Assembly: GCA_964542915.1 (NCBI GenBank)
Contig: CAZIVP010000005.1
Span: 186,001-250,000 of the forward strand
Direction: 5' to 3'
Source of the DNA: CAZIVP01 sp964542915
GTDB lineage: Bacteria; Calditrichota; Calditrichia; Calditrichales; Calditrichaceae
DNA: 64,000 nucleotides
This document shows positions 17,748 to 27,036 of this stretch, piece by piece. The notes beneath the pieces were generated by a model. That model was not told where the DNA came from. It saw only the letters and a program-made list of their open reading frames with translations, and made no database searches. Position 1 is the stretch's first letter. The number at the start of each line of letters is the position of its first letter. Made by a program: the position numbers and the translations under genes.

Positions 17748-19619
17748 ATGTCCAATTTTGATATAGCTGTGGTAGGCGGTGGACACGCAGGCATCGAAGC
17801 TGCTATTGTCAGCGCCCGCCTCGGCTTTAGAACGGCCTTAATAACGCTTGAAAAAGATAAAATCGGAATGATGTCATGCAATCCTGCCATTGGCGGATTG
17901 GCTAAAAGCCAACTGGTGAGAGAAATAGATGCACTGGGCGGGGTGATGGGTAAAATTGCGGATGAAGCTGGTATTCATTTTAAAATGTTAAACACATCAA
18001 AGGGCCCGGCCGTTCAGTCTTTACGCGTGCAGGCTGATCGGGGATATTACGCAAAAGTTGCACAAAATTTTATCGATGCTACCGAACGCTTAACAGTTAT
18101 CGAGGATATGGGGGTTGGGCTAAAAGTCGAAGGGAATGTTGTTACCGGCGTTCAATTACAAAAGAGAGGTTTATTACAGGCAAGATGTGTTATTATAACG
18201 GCCGGCACGTTCTTAAACGGTATTATTCATATTGGTTTTAAAAAAATATCTGCAGGAAGAGCAGGGGAGATGCCGGCTGTTGGTATGACGGAATCGTTGC
18301 AGGCATTGGGTTTTATTTCCGGACGATTAAAAACCGGAACGCCGCCGCGGGTGCATCGCGATAGCATCGATTATGATCAGGTTGAAGTTCAAGCTCCCGA
18401 TCCGGAACCAATACCATTTTCTTTTTCGAATGAGTCGATCCAAAGAGAGCAAATAAATTGTTATATCGGATATACAAATGAGAAAACCCATGATATTTTA
18501 AGAACCGGTTTTGATCGCTCTCCATTGTTTACCGGCGTCATTAAAGGCGTGGGACCGCGTTACTGTCCATCCATTGAGGATAAGATCAAACGATTTGAGA
18601 ATAAATCACGACATCAATTGTTTCTGGAACCCGAAGGATATAAAAATCCGGAAGTATATGTGAACGGTTTTTCAACAAGCCTTCCGGCCGAAGTGCAAGA
18701 AAAAGCTATCCGCACGGTGCCCGCCCTTAAAAATGTCAAAATAATTCGGCTCGGCTATGCGGTGGAATATGATTTTTTCCCTCCAAATCAAATCCGCCAT
18801 ACCCTTGAGGCCAAAGGCGTTGATAATCTTTTCTTTGCGGGGCAAATAAATGGAACTTCCGGTTATGAAGAAGCAGCGGCCCAGGGATTTATGGCCGGTC
18901 TGAATGCCGTATTAAAGTTGAAAGATCAGGAACCTTTTGTGTTAAATCGATCCCAGGCATACATAGGAGTATTGATTGACGACTTGATTAACAAAACACA
19001 CGATGAGCCCTATCGCATGTTTACATCGCGCGCAGAATTTCGGCTGCTTTTGCGTCAGGACAATGCGGATTTACGTTTGATGAATTACGGCAGAAAGTTC
19101 GGTTTAATTGACGATCGCACCTTTAAGAATTTTGAAAAACGCAGAGAAGAGATTGATTATCTATACAAAAGAGAATTAAGCCGCAGTATTCAACCCAAAA
19201 CATTCAATGCGATCTACAAAAATGTAAGTAAACCCATACAGCAGGCGATGCCGCTAAAAAATGTTTTAAAACGACCTGAAGTCAAGCTGGATCGCTACTT
19301 AGAGATTTATGGTGATCGCCCTTATGCAAAAAACTCAATAGATGAGGTTGAATTTAATATAAAATACGAAGGCTATATCAATCGCCAGCACGCTTTGATT
19401 GAAAAGTTTCAGCGCATGGAAAAGAAGGCATTGCCCGAAAACATTGATTATATGAGTATGGCGGCTCTATCCGTAGAAGCACGTGAAAAATTAATGAAAG
19501 TGCAGCCTCACAACCTGGGCCAGGCTTCCCGAATATCAGGTGTAACCCCCGCGGATATTTCAGCCCTTCTGGTTTACCTTGAGAAGCATAAATACATGGA
19601 TGTTCCACGTGAAACATGA
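17748..19619 (+). CDS. mnmG: tRNA uridine 5-carboxymethylaminomethyl modification enzyme MnmG
   Basis: A 623-residue FAD protein, partner of MnmE in modifying U34. The dinucleotide-binding motif VVGGGHAGIEAA is at the N-terminus. CNPAIGGLAKSQLVREIDAL and LKTGTPPRV follow, and NGTSGYEEAAAQGFMAGLNA is in the FAD domain. The start is 17748 or the ATG one codon before; AAGGA lies at 17736-17740. The final codons (VPRET) are the parS-like site read in this frame, and the stop overlaps the start of rsmG. Confidence 0.97.
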   Translation: MSNFDIAVVGGGHAGIEAAIVSARLGFRTALITLEKDKIGMMSCNPAIGGLAKSQLVREIDALGGVMGKIADEAGIHFKMLNTSKGPAVQSLRVQADRGYYAKVAQNFIDATERLTVIEDMGVGLKVEGNVVTGVQLQKRGLLQARCVIITAGTFLNGIIHIGFKKISAGRAGEMPAVGMTESLQALGFISGRLKTGTPPRVHRDSIDYDQVEVQAPDPEPIPFSFSNESIQREQINCYIGYTNEKTHDILRTGFDRSPLFTGVIKGVGPRYCPSIEDKIKRFENKSRHQLFLEPEGYKNPEVYVNGFSTSLPAEVQEKAIRTVPALKNVKIIRLGYAVEYDFFPPNQIRHTLEAKGVDNLFFAGQINGTSGYEEAAAQGFMAGLNAVLKLKDQEPFVLNRSQAYIGVLIDDLINKTHDEPYRMFTSRAEFRLLLRQDNADLRLMNYGRKFGLIDDRTFKNFEKRREEIDYLYKRELSRSIQPKTFNAIYKNVSKPIQQAMPLKNVLKRPEVKLDRYLEIYGDRPYAKNSIDEVEFNIKYEGYINRQHALIEKFQRMEKKALPENIDYMSMAALSVEAREKLMKVQPHNLGQASRISGVTPADISALLVYLEKHKYMDVPRET

Positions 19620-20292
19620 TCCAACGCTTTACGAGTTAGCTGCCTTTCTTTCCCGTTTCAATATTAATTTATCCGGAACTCAGTTGTTTCAATTGCAACA
19701 GTACCAGGAGCAATTGCAAACGGAAAATATTAAACACAATTTGGTATCGAAAAACGATATAAATCATTTAATAGAAAGGCATTTTCTCCCTTCCTTTTAT
19801 TACGCTTATGTGCTCCAATCCCGTTCAAAAATCAGAACAAATCAAATCCTGGATTTAGGAACAGGAGGAGGTTTACCCGGAATTATCCTGGCAATCTTTT
19901 TTAAAAATAGCGAAATTACACTCCTTGATTCCAATAGAAAGAAAATGTTGTTCCTAAGATCGGTCATCCGTCAAATCGGGATTAAAGCAGAGTTGATCTG
20001 TGATCGCGCCGAGCAGGCGCTTGTTATGAGTAAAAATGCTTTCGATGTGATTACCGCGCGCGCTGTGGCGTCGTTGACCGTATTGCAAAACTGGAGCGCG
20101 CCGGCGATGCGAGCGGGCGCCTCTTTGTTAACGCTTAAGGGCTCCGATTGTAAAGATGAGATTAAACCAATTGCTTCCGATCCCGAATGCAGAATCGAAG
20201 AAATACAAATCGAACAGGCCTGGCTCGATTTCTCGGATTATTTGAAAAATAAAGTTATGATAAAAATGGAGTTGAAAAATGACCAAAAATGA
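19600..20292 (+). CDS. rsmG: 16S rRNA (guanine-N7) methyltransferase RsmG
   Basis: A 230-residue SAM methyltransferase that methylates G527 of 16S rRNA. The SAM motif LDLGTGGGLPGIILAI (about residue 85) and ITLLDSNRKKMLFLRSV, then FDVITARAVASL, are characteristic. The start ATG at 19600 gives the MFHVKH beginning, which encodes the parS site; an in-frame ATG upstream at 19579 lies deeper inside mnmG and is less likely. The 3' end overlaps murQ by 14 bases. Confidence 0.95.
   Translation: MFHVKHDPTLYELAAFLSRFNINLSGTQLFQLQQYQEQLQTENIKHNLVSKNDINHLIERHFLPSFYYAYVLQSRSKIRTNQILDLGTGGGLPGIILAIFFKNSEITLLDSNRKKMLFLRSVIRQIGIKAELICDRAEQALVMSKNAFDVITARAVASLTVLQNWSAPAMRAGASLLTLKGSDCKDEIKPIASDPECRIEEIQIEQAWLDFSDYLKNKVMIKMELKNDQK
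19601..19616. promoter_or_regulatory. parS-like site spanning the mnmG end and rsmG start
   Basis: TGTTCCACGTGAAACA, one difference from consensus TGTTTCACGTGAAACA. It is translated in two frames: VPRET at the end of MnmG and FHVKH at the start of RsmG. It deviates from consensus at the same position as the site at 17713, suggesting that the local ParB tolerates or prefers it. Confidence 0.85.
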
Positions 20293-21220
20293 TTTGTTTA
20301 AAGAGCTATCGACGCTCGTTACCGAAAGCCGTAATCCGAATTCCTGGGATATTGATATCATGGAAACGGAGGACGCCGTTCGTCTTTTCAACAGTGAAGA
20401 CAAAAAAGTAGCCTTGGCTGTAGAAAAAGAAATTCCATATATCGTTCAGGCAGTCGAATTGGTGACTGGGGCATTTAAAAGCGGCGGCCGGTTAATATAT
20501 GCAGGGGCCGGTACTTCAGGACGATTAGGGGTTTTGGATGCCGCGGAGTGTCCGCCTACTTTTGGGGTAGAGCCGGGGATGGTTGTGGGCTTGATTGCGG
20601 GCGGTTATGATGCGTTGAGGGTTGCGGTGGAAGGTTACGAAGATTACCCTGAAAACGGCGTAAAGGATATTGTAGCCGCCAATGTTTCAGATAAAGATGT
20701 GGTTTGCGGCATCGCAGCCAGCAGAAGGACGCCATATGTAATAGGTGCAATTGAAGAAGCAAAACGAAGAGGCGCAAAAACGATAACCGTTGTTTGTAAT
20801 CCGCGCGAACATTTACAATACGATGTGGACGTCGCCATCTGTCCGGTTCCGGGTCCTGAAGTAATCATGGGTTCTACGAGGTTAAAATCAGCAAGCGCTC
20901 AAAAAATGGTTCTTAATATGATTACCAGTATTGCTATGATCAATCTGGGTAAAGTTTATGAAAATATGATGGTCGATTTACAATTAAAAAATAAAAAATT
21001 GATCGAGCGCTCCAAGAAAATAATTATGATGGCTGCAGACGTGGATTATGAGGAAGCGGAACAATGTCTGGAACAATCGGGCGGACATGTAAAAACGGCA
21101 ATCTTTATAGCTTTAACCGGTAGCGACAAGGATGAAGCAAAAAAATTGATCGATGCTAATGACGGCTTCATAAAAAAGGCTTTGCAGGATTGGCGCTCTC
21201 AATTAGAGAAAAACAAATAA
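20279..21220 (+). CDS. murQ: N-acetylmuramic acid 6-phosphate etherase
   Basis: A 313-residue SIS-domain enzyme that cleaves the lactyl ether of MurNAc-6-phosphate, giving GlcNAc-6-phosphate and D-lactate during peptidoglycan recycling. Family motifs: LVTESRNPNSWDIDIM at the N-terminus, GGRLIYAGAGTSGRLGVLDA (sugar-phosphate binding), ECPPTFGV with the active-site Glu, and PEVIMGSTRLKSASAQKMVL. The C-terminal helical part is present. It is translationally overlapped with rsmG, in the place where parA and parB often lie. A terminator follows. Confidence 0.95.
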   Translation: MTKNDLFKELSTLVTESRNPNSWDIDIMETEDAVRLFNSEDKKVALAVEKEIPYIVQAVELVTGAFKSGGRLIYAGAGTSGRLGVLDAAECPPTFGVEPGMVVGLIAGGYDALRVAVEGYEDYPENGVKDIVAANVSDKDVVCGIAASRRTPYVIGAIEEAKRRGAKTITVVCNPREHLQYDVDVAICPVPGPEVIMGSTRLKSASAQKMVLNMITSIAMINLGKVYENMMVDLQLKNKKLIERSKKIIMMAADVDYEEAEQCLEQSGGHVKTAIFIALTGSDKDEAKKLIDANDGFIKKALQDWRSQLEKNK

Positions 21221-21241
21221 AAATAGAAACGGACAATCAAG

Positions 21242-21278
21242 ACCAGGGTTTGATTTCGCAAGCTCTGGTTTTTTTTTA
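21242..21278 (+). terminator. Rho-independent terminator after murQ
   Basis: ACCAGGGTTTG (21242-21252), loop ATTTCG, CAAGCTCTGGT (21259-21269), an 11-pair stem with two G-T wobbles, followed by nine or so T. It ends the mnmE-murQ transcript. Confidence 0.88.
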
Positions 21279-21447
21279 TACAAATGATTTAAATTTGCAT
21301 TTAGCCGATCGAGTTTGCGTCAAATGTAGCATTATAGGATTCACGAATGATAGAAACGGTTTATATAAAATCAAATGGCGTAATAGAATGGAAATTGAAA
21401 TGTTTGTAAATTCTCTTCAGGATGAATTTAAAAGCTGACACCGAATT

Positions 21448-22641
21448 ATGACGACACTTTTAGGTTTTGTGATTTTAGTAGTGCTTGCTTATGTGAGCGG
21501 ACTTTTTTTCGAACGAACCAAGTTTAAACAAACTTGGTTGCGCGGGGTCATGTACAGTGGAAGTCTTTATATATTGCTTGGATTTGTCATAGGACCGCAT
21601 GTACTCGAACTCGTTGATGACAAAATCATAAAAGACCTGAATCTCATTTATACATTTGTACTCGGATGGGTTGGATTTTTAATCGGTTTGCAAATGAATG
21701 TGCGCGGAATTTCGCGATTTACGTCGCGCTATTATCTTTTTGCTTTATTTAATCTATTGTTTGTTTTGGCTTTAACCTTCTTTGTATTAAAGTATGCATA
21801 CGCTCCTAAAATCAACAATGATATGGAAATATTCATATTTTGCCTTGCCGGTGCCGTAACTTCGCCGATATTGGTGGGCGCTTTTGTGCGCGATTATGGC
21901 AAACGGGGGCGAATCACGCATCTGTTTCAATTTAGTGCCGCTTTTGATAATGTCATCGGGGTTGTTATTCTTGGCTTATTTATGGCATTGATTAGCAACG
22001 TTAAATTTTTCAACGATTTCGATGTTGGTGTTTTGCTCATTTTAATTCTTACGATTATAGCTCTACTGGCGGCTTACTTCTTTAAAATGTTGACACGGGA
22101 ATTTACAAGCCAGCAAGAATATCTACTATTATTAATCGGATTGTTGCTGATGGTCGTTGGGTCCGCATTCTATTTAAAAGGAAGTTTACTCTTCAGTGCG
22201 TTCATTTTTGGCGCGGGCATTAGTAATTTCTCGTCAACGCCGAGAAAGTTATTTTTAAGCATTCAGGAGTTGGAAAAACCACTCTATATTCTCTTATTAA
22301 TTTTTGCAGGAACGCTTGTGACAATAGATATAAACTTTCAAGTGGTTTTTCTGATTTATTTTCTGGCAATTCATTTAATTGCAAAAATTGCAGCTGGGCT
22401 GTTCTCGGGCTTTTGGTTGTTTGCCCATTACCAGCTTCCAAAAACGAACGGTCTGGTTAATGTGGGGCTGGGCGGTTTATCACTTGCTATTTTGTTGGAT
22501 TTTCATATTGCGGTTGCCTCAGACATATCGGAATTATTTCTGTTTATACTTATCATTGCAATCATAATTAATGATTTTATCGGGTTTTGGTATCTTGACA
22601 AGGTCATGAGCAAATTCATTCAAAGAGAACGTGATGCGTAA
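21448..22641 (+). CDS. Cation:proton antiporter-like membrane protein, first of a pair
   Basis: A 397-residue polytopic protein with about 12 hydrophobic segments, consistent with the CPA (Na+/H+ exchanger, PF00999-like) fold. Signs are GVMYSGSLYILLGFVIGP and GWVGFLIGLQMNVRG near the N-terminus, and LAGAVTSPILVGAFVRDYG in the middle. No Kef-type TrkA-N domain follows. The ion is not predictable from the sequence. It overlaps the next, related gene by eight bases, suggesting a coupled pair. Between murQ and this gene the DNA shows nothing beyond the terminator. Confidence 0.8.
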   Translation: MTTLLGFVILVVLAYVSGLFFERTKFKQTWLRGVMYSGSLYILLGFVIGPHVLELVDDKIIKDLNLIYTFVLGWVGFLIGLQMNVRGISRFTSRYYLFALFNLLFVLALTFFVLKYAYAPKINNDMEIFIFCLAGAVTSPILVGAFVRDYGKRGRITHLFQFSAAFDNVIGVVILGLFMALISNVKFFNDFDVGVLLILILTIIALLAAYFFKMLTREFTSQQEYLLLLIGLLLMVVGSAFYLKGSLLFSAFIFGAGISNFSSTPRKLFLSIQELEKPLYILLLIFAGTLVTIDINFQVVFLIYFLAIHLIAKIAAGLFSGFWLFAHYQLPKTNGLVNVGLGGLSLAILLDFHIAVASDISELFLFILIIAIIINDFIGFWYLDKVMSKFIQRERDA

Positions 22642-23917
22642 ACTGGTATTCAGTATACTGGTAATTGGATTATTTACGGTATTAAAAAAAGCGTTTCCTT
22701 CAGGTGATCGTGTTGATGCCGAAGCAGCGTTACTATTGGGCATTGTAATCATATCCGCCTATCTGATAGCCACGATCCTGAAAAAAGTAAATTTGCCCAA
22801 ATTGACGGGATACATGATCCTTGGGATCCTTTTGGGTCCCATTGGATTCAATTTTTTAAATCATGCAGTGATGGATCGTCTCGATTTTTTAACTCATCTT
22901 GCTCTCGCATTTATTGCTTTAACGGCGGGCGGAGAATTTAAAATCAAACATTTTTATCCCTTAAAAAAGCCGATTCTAAATATTCTTTTAGGGCAGATTG
23001 TTTTTGTCATTACAGGTTTGTTCATCATGCTATGGATTTTATCGCCTTACCTGCCGTTTTTTTCAGACTTAACCACGGATATTGCGCTCGGATTTTCTAT
23101 CTTGTTTGCTGTTACGGCGCTTTCAACATCACCTGCGGTTACCATGGGCATGATTACAGAGTTTAAAGCCCAAGGCCGGTTTACGGATATTGTGCTTTCG
23201 GTGACCGTACTCAAAACGATTGTACTGCTTTTAATTTTTCCGATGGTTATATCATTTTCAAAAGTGCTCTTAGTGGATGGCATTAGCCTGGATTTAAGCA
23301 TGTTTGCAGACATATTCTGGCAGATAAGCAGCTCGATCCTTATAGGTATCATCCTCGGCTTTTTAATCATATTATACCTGAAATACGTAAATGTTGAAAA
23401 AGGACTGTTTTTACTGGGTATAGCGGTAGTCATAACGGAAATCAGCTTTATGTTGAATGTCGAAATTTTATTAACTTCCATTATAACCGGTATTGTGGTC
23501 GAAAATTTCTCTAAAGAGGGCGATGCTCTTATCGAAGGCATCGAAAAGAGTTCGTTAACATTGTACGTAATATTTTTTAGTCTGGCCGGGGCGGGGCTGC
23601 ATCTGGAAACATTAAGAAAAGCGTTCATAATGACGTTGATTCTGGTTATAGGACGTATGGCGCTTAAACATATTGGTAGTTATGCGGGCGCCGTTCTTGC
23701 CAGGGAGCAAGCCAATATCAAACGCTATACATGGACAGGATTTATAGGCCAGGCAGGAATCGCCGTAGGGTTGGGTAATATAATTTATAACGCCGTACCC
23801 GGCGAAACAGGATTGCATTTTAGAACAATTTTGATTGCAACCGTGGTAATCAACGAAATGATTGGTCCCATTATTTTTAAATACGGCTTAACAAAGACAA
23901 ACGAAGCGGGGCAGTGA
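22634..23917 (+). CDS. Cation:proton antiporter-like membrane protein, second of a pair
   Basis: A 427-residue polytopic protein with the sodium/hydrogen exchanger pattern: LPKLTGYMILGILLGPIGFN, HLALAFIALTAGGEFK, and FAVTALSTSPAVTMGMITEF, then GFIGQAGIAVGLGNIIYN near the C-terminus. About 12 membrane segments, no soluble regulatory domain. The start is ATG 22634 (a GTG is one codon earlier). It is distinct in sequence from the preceding antiporter, so the two could form a heteromer or have different ions (inference). Confidence 0.83.
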   Translation: MRKLVFSILVIGLFTVLKKAFPSGDRVDAEAALLLGIVIISAYLIATILKKVNLPKLTGYMILGILLGPIGFNFLNHAVMDRLDFLTHLALAFIALTAGGEFKIKHFYPLKKPILNILLGQIVFVITGLFIMLWILSPYLPFFSDLTTDIALGFSILFAVTALSTSPAVTMGMITEFKAQGRFTDIVLSVTVLKTIVLLLIFPMVISFSKVLLVDGISLDLSMFADIFWQISSSILIGIILGFLIILYLKYVNVEKGLFLLGIAVVITEISFMLNVEILLTSIITGIVVENFSKEGDALIEGIEKSSLTLYVIFFSLAGAGLHLETLRKAFIMTLILVIGRMALKHIGSYAGAVLAREQANIKRYTWTGFIGQAGIAVGLGNIIYNAVPGETGLHFRTILIATVVINEMIGPIIFKYGLTKTNEAGQ

Positions 23918-23938
23918 TAAAAGCGGGAGCATAAAGTG

Positions 23939-24715
23939 ATGGAGCGAAAAATTTATCCTGAGTTTCAACCGGTTAAACGAAAGGGCAACAAATTCGGAAT
24001 CTTAATGATCCACAATATTGGCGGCGGACCTCAAGAATTTAACGCGCTAATGAACGAAATAGAATCATCGCAATACTCGGTTGAAGTACCACTCTTACAA
24101 GGTCATGGTTCTCATCGGAAGGACTTAAAAGAGGTACAATGGCAGGATTGGTTCAATTCACTTAAACATCACCTATTTAATCTAAGGCGATCCTGCCAAA
24201 AAATCATCGTGATTGGAAAAGGAGTGGGTGCAAATTTTGCCTTGCATCTATCGGCGCATTATCAAATCGAAGGAGTCATTGCTCTGGCGCCGGGCCTGAA
24301 GAGAATCAGAAACAAATTTATGCTATCTAAGTTACTTAAAAAACAAATAGATAACCTTGTTCTGACCGGCGGCGACGGAAATTACAAACATTATTATTCA
24401 AAGATTCCTTCCAATACGATACAAGAGCTAAACAAATTCTCTCAACACTGCGAAGATGACCTTGCCGACGTTCATACGCCTTTGTTGGTTATACATGGCG
24501 TTTATGATCCTATGCATGTCTATGAAGAAGGCGAACGCATATATCGGTTTGTCGCTTCGACGAATAAGAAAATATTAAAGCTTGAACATTCGGGAAACGC
24601 CATACTGCAAGACCGGGAAAAATCGATAGCGCTTCGTGAAATCACTGTGTTCATTGAAAAAATATTTCAGCACAATTCACGCTCAAACGATCGGAATAAA
24701 ATTGGTATTGATTAA
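23939..24715 (+). CDS. Alpha/beta-hydrolase-fold protein, probably non-catalytic
   Basis: A 258-residue protein resembling carboxylesterase / monoacylglycerol-lipase hydrolases: FGILMIHNIGGGPQEFN (oxyanion region), VEVPLLQGHGSH, and LLVIHGVYDPMHV with the acid residue. The nucleophile elbow, normally G-x-S-x-G, reads GKGVGAN: Ser is replaced by Gly. The catalytic His position, normally SGH, reads EHSGNAILQD with Asn. Two of three triad residues are therefore missing, and activity as an esterase is unlikely. It follows the antiporter pair by about 20 bases and may be co-transcribed. There is no signal peptide. Confidence 0.75.
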   Translation: MERKIYPEFQPVKRKGNKFGILMIHNIGGGPQEFNALMNEIESSQYSVEVPLLQGHGSHRKDLKEVQWQDWFNSLKHHLFNLRRSCQKIIVIGKGVGANFALHLSAHYQIEGVIALAPGLKRIRNKFMLSKLLKKQIDNLVLTGGDGNYKHYYSKIPSNTIQELNKFSQHCEDDLADVHTPLLVIHGVYDPMHVYEEGERIYRFVASTNKKILKLEHSGNAILQDREKSIALREITVFIEKIFQHNSRSNDRNKIGID

Positions 24716-24869
24716 TAAGCTAAAATTAGTTAAATTAATCAGTTATTCAAATATTTAAATTCAAATTGTAAAGCATTTAACGGGATTATCATCGGTGATG
24801 TTTGTTTTGAAATTTGTTCCATACACATCATACAGGAAAATGCAGTAATGGTCATTTTGAGAGGTCGCT

Positions 24870-26354
24870 ATGAAAAAATTTAAAGTGCTTTATTTAGCCA
24901 GTGAAGTTGCGCCATTTTCCAAGGCCGGAGGCTTAGCAGATGTTACGGGAGCATTGCCGAAGTGGCTTAAGAATTTGAATCAGGAAGTTAGGATGATGAT
25001 TCCAAAGTACAAATTTATAAATGAGCGTAAATATGTGCTGCGGGAAGTAATACGATTGAAAGAAATCCCGGTGTTAATAAACGGGGTCGAGAAAATCGCC
25101 AACGTAAAATCAGCATTTTTGCCGGATAGTAAGGTTCAAATCTATTTTATTGAAGTAGAGGACTTTTTTAACCGCCCGGGCATTTATTCCGATCCTAAAA
25201 CGCAAAAACCCTATGAAGACAATGCAGAACGTTTTGCTTTTTTTTCCAAAGCGGCCCTCGAAACCCTCAAAATTTTATCATGGCAACCCAATGTAATCCA
25301 TTGCAATGATTGGCAAACAGCATTCGCACCCGTTTACCTGAAAACGGTTTATCAAAATGATCCCTTTTTTAAAGGCGTGAAATCGGTATTTACGATCCAT
25401 AATTTATCGGACCAGGGTGAGTTTGATACGAATGTGGCCGAAAATATTGATTTTGATAAAAGCCAGACAGCCGAAAACGGTATGTTTAATAAAGACGGCA
25501 AACTGAATTTGACAAAGGGCGCGATTTATTTTGCGGACTTTATCACCACTGTCTCTGAGAATTATGCCAATGAAATATTGAATGATGATCATATTGGACA
25601 CGGATTTGGTAAGATTTTGGAAGATAAAGAGGATAAATTCGAAGGGATATTAAATGGTGTGGACTATTCGGTATGGTCGCCTGATTCGGATAAGTTGATC
25701 CCCTATCGGTTTTCGCGCGATGATATGGATGGAAAGGAAAAAAACAAGGAAACCCTTATTACAAGAATGGGACTTAATTACGATAAGGAAACGCCTTTAT
25801 TTGGAATGGTTTCAAAAATTTCTAGCGAAAAAGGACTCGATATTGTATATGAGGCTCTGGATGAGCTCATGAAGTTGAAGCTTCGCTTAGTTATTATCGG
25901 TGACGGCGACCGAAAATTTGTTAAAAAATTGTTGCAAAAACAGGAAGCTTATAAAGATCGTCTGGTTATAAATGTAACCTATGATGAAAAAATCGAGCAT
26001 TTGACGGTCGCAGGTTCCGATTTTTTTCTGATGCCATCACACTATGAACCGTGCGGATTAAACCAAATTTACAGCTTGAAATATGGAACGGTTCCGATTG
26101 TAAGCCCTGTGGGTGGTTTGTACGATACCGTAGAAGATATCGATCTTCAAAGCGGATCGGGCACCGGCATAATGATGAAGAAAATGGAGCCAGAGGGTTT
26201 AGTCGCGGCGGTAAAAGATGCGCTCAAACTCTATGGCGATAAGGCTATGTTGAATAAGATTCGTAGTGAAATCATGGAGGAGGATTTCTCCTGGGATATC
26301 TCTGCGAAACGATATGTGGATGTATACGATCAGATTGTGAATGAAGACCTCTGA
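24870..26354 (+). CDS. glgA: Glycogen synthase (ADP-glucose type)
   Basis: A 494-residue GT5 enzyme that elongates alpha-1,4-glucan from a nucleotide-glucose donor. The N-terminal LYLASEVAPFSKAGGLADVT contains the KxGGL donor motif. NVIHCNDWQTAFAPVYLK and the C-terminal FFLMPSHYEPCGLNQIYSLK and GTVPIVSPVGGLYDTV are family blocks. A 154-base AT-rich gap precedes it and probably holds its promoter. It overlaps the next gene (gmhB-like) by 14 bases. Two GH13 proteins later in the window suggest active alpha-glucan metabolism. Confidence 0.95.
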   Translation: MKKFKVLYLASEVAPFSKAGGLADVTGALPKWLKNLNQEVRMMIPKYKFINERKYVLREVIRLKEIPVLINGVEKIANVKSAFLPDSKVQIYFIEVEDFFNRPGIYSDPKTQKPYEDNAERFAFFSKAALETLKILSWQPNVIHCNDWQTAFAPVYLKTVYQNDPFFKGVKSVFTIHNLSDQGEFDTNVAENIDFDKSQTAENGMFNKDGKLNLTKGAIYFADFITTVSENYANEILNDDHIGHGFGKILEDKEDKFEGILNGVDYSVWSPDSDKLIPYRFSRDDMDGKEKNKETLITRMGLNYDKETPLFGMVSKISSEKGLDIVYEALDELMKLKLRLVIIGDGDRKFVKKLLQKQEAYKDRLVINVTYDEKIEHLTVAGSDFFLMPSHYEPCGLNQIYSLKYGTVPIVSPVGGLYDTVEDIDLQSGSGTGIMMKKMEPEGLVAAVKDALKLYGDKAMLNKIRSEIMEEDFSWDISAKRYVDVYDQIVNEDL

Positions 26355-26928
26355 AGACAATAAAGCTGTTTTTTTAGACCGGGACGGAACACTGAATGAG
26401 GAGATGGGGTATATCAACCATCCTTCGCGGTTTCAGATATTTGATTTTGCTGCTAAAGCTGTGAAACAGTTGAACGATGCGGGCTTCCATGTGTTTATCG
26501 TAACCAATCAGGCTGGAATCGCGCGAGGTTATTTTACGGAATCATTACTCGATGAAATACATGAACAATTAGAAAATCATATGAATCAAGCGGGCGCGAT
26601 TATTGAGAAAATTTATTACTGTCCGCACCATCCGAGGGCTGTGATTAAAAAGTATAAAACAGACTGTGCCTGCCGAAAGCCAAACCCAGGTATGATCCAT
26701 TTAGCAGAACGGGAATTTAAAATTAATCGTAATGCTTCTTACATGGTCGGAGACCGGTATCAAGACGTGGTCATGGGGAAACGAGCCGGCCTGAAAACCA
26801 TTATGTTGTTAACCGGTTACGGTCGTGGAGAATACATGTATCAGAGAGACCGGTGGGAGACGCCGCCGGATATGGTGGAAGAAAATGTACTGACAGCGGC
26901 AGAAGCAATTACCCTTGGTAAAATTTGA
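26341..26928 (+). CDS. gmhB: D-glycero-beta-D-manno-heptose 1,7-bisphosphate 7-phosphatase
   Basis: A 195-residue HAD phosphatase. GmhB removes the C7 phosphate of heptose bisphosphate in ADP-heptose synthesis for LPS core. Motif I is VFLDRDGTLN, motif II is VTNQAGIARG, and the zinc-loop cysteines are seen as CPHHP with CACRKP. Motif IV is MVGDRYQDVVMGKRAGL. The zinc loop separates GmhB from histidinol-phosphatase-like relatives less cleanly, so a HisB-like role is a minor alternative. It is translationally coupled to glgA. GT9 and waaA farther on fit the same LPS pathway. Confidence 0.87.
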   Translation: MKTSEDNKAVFLDRDGTLNEEMGYINHPSRFQIFDFAAKAVKQLNDAGFHVFIVTNQAGIARGYFTESLLDEIHEQLENHMNQAGAIIEKIYYCPHHPRAVIKKYKTDCACRKPNPGMIHLAEREFKINRNASYMVGDRYQDVVMGKRAGLKTIMLLTGYGRGEYMYQRDRWETPPDMVEENVLTAAEAITLGKI

Positions 26929-27036
26929 ACCTTGGGCGGCATTACAATCGACCAACCACAGGGAAATTGACTTAAAAAAAGTGGATACTTATATTGCCAG
27001 CTTCGTTGAAATGAAAAAAAGATTGAAGAGTTTTGC

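Noticed and set aside
21190..21438. 82-residue reading frame overlapping the end of murQ
   Set aside because: It starts inside murQ in another frame, crosses the terminator, and has no ribosome site.
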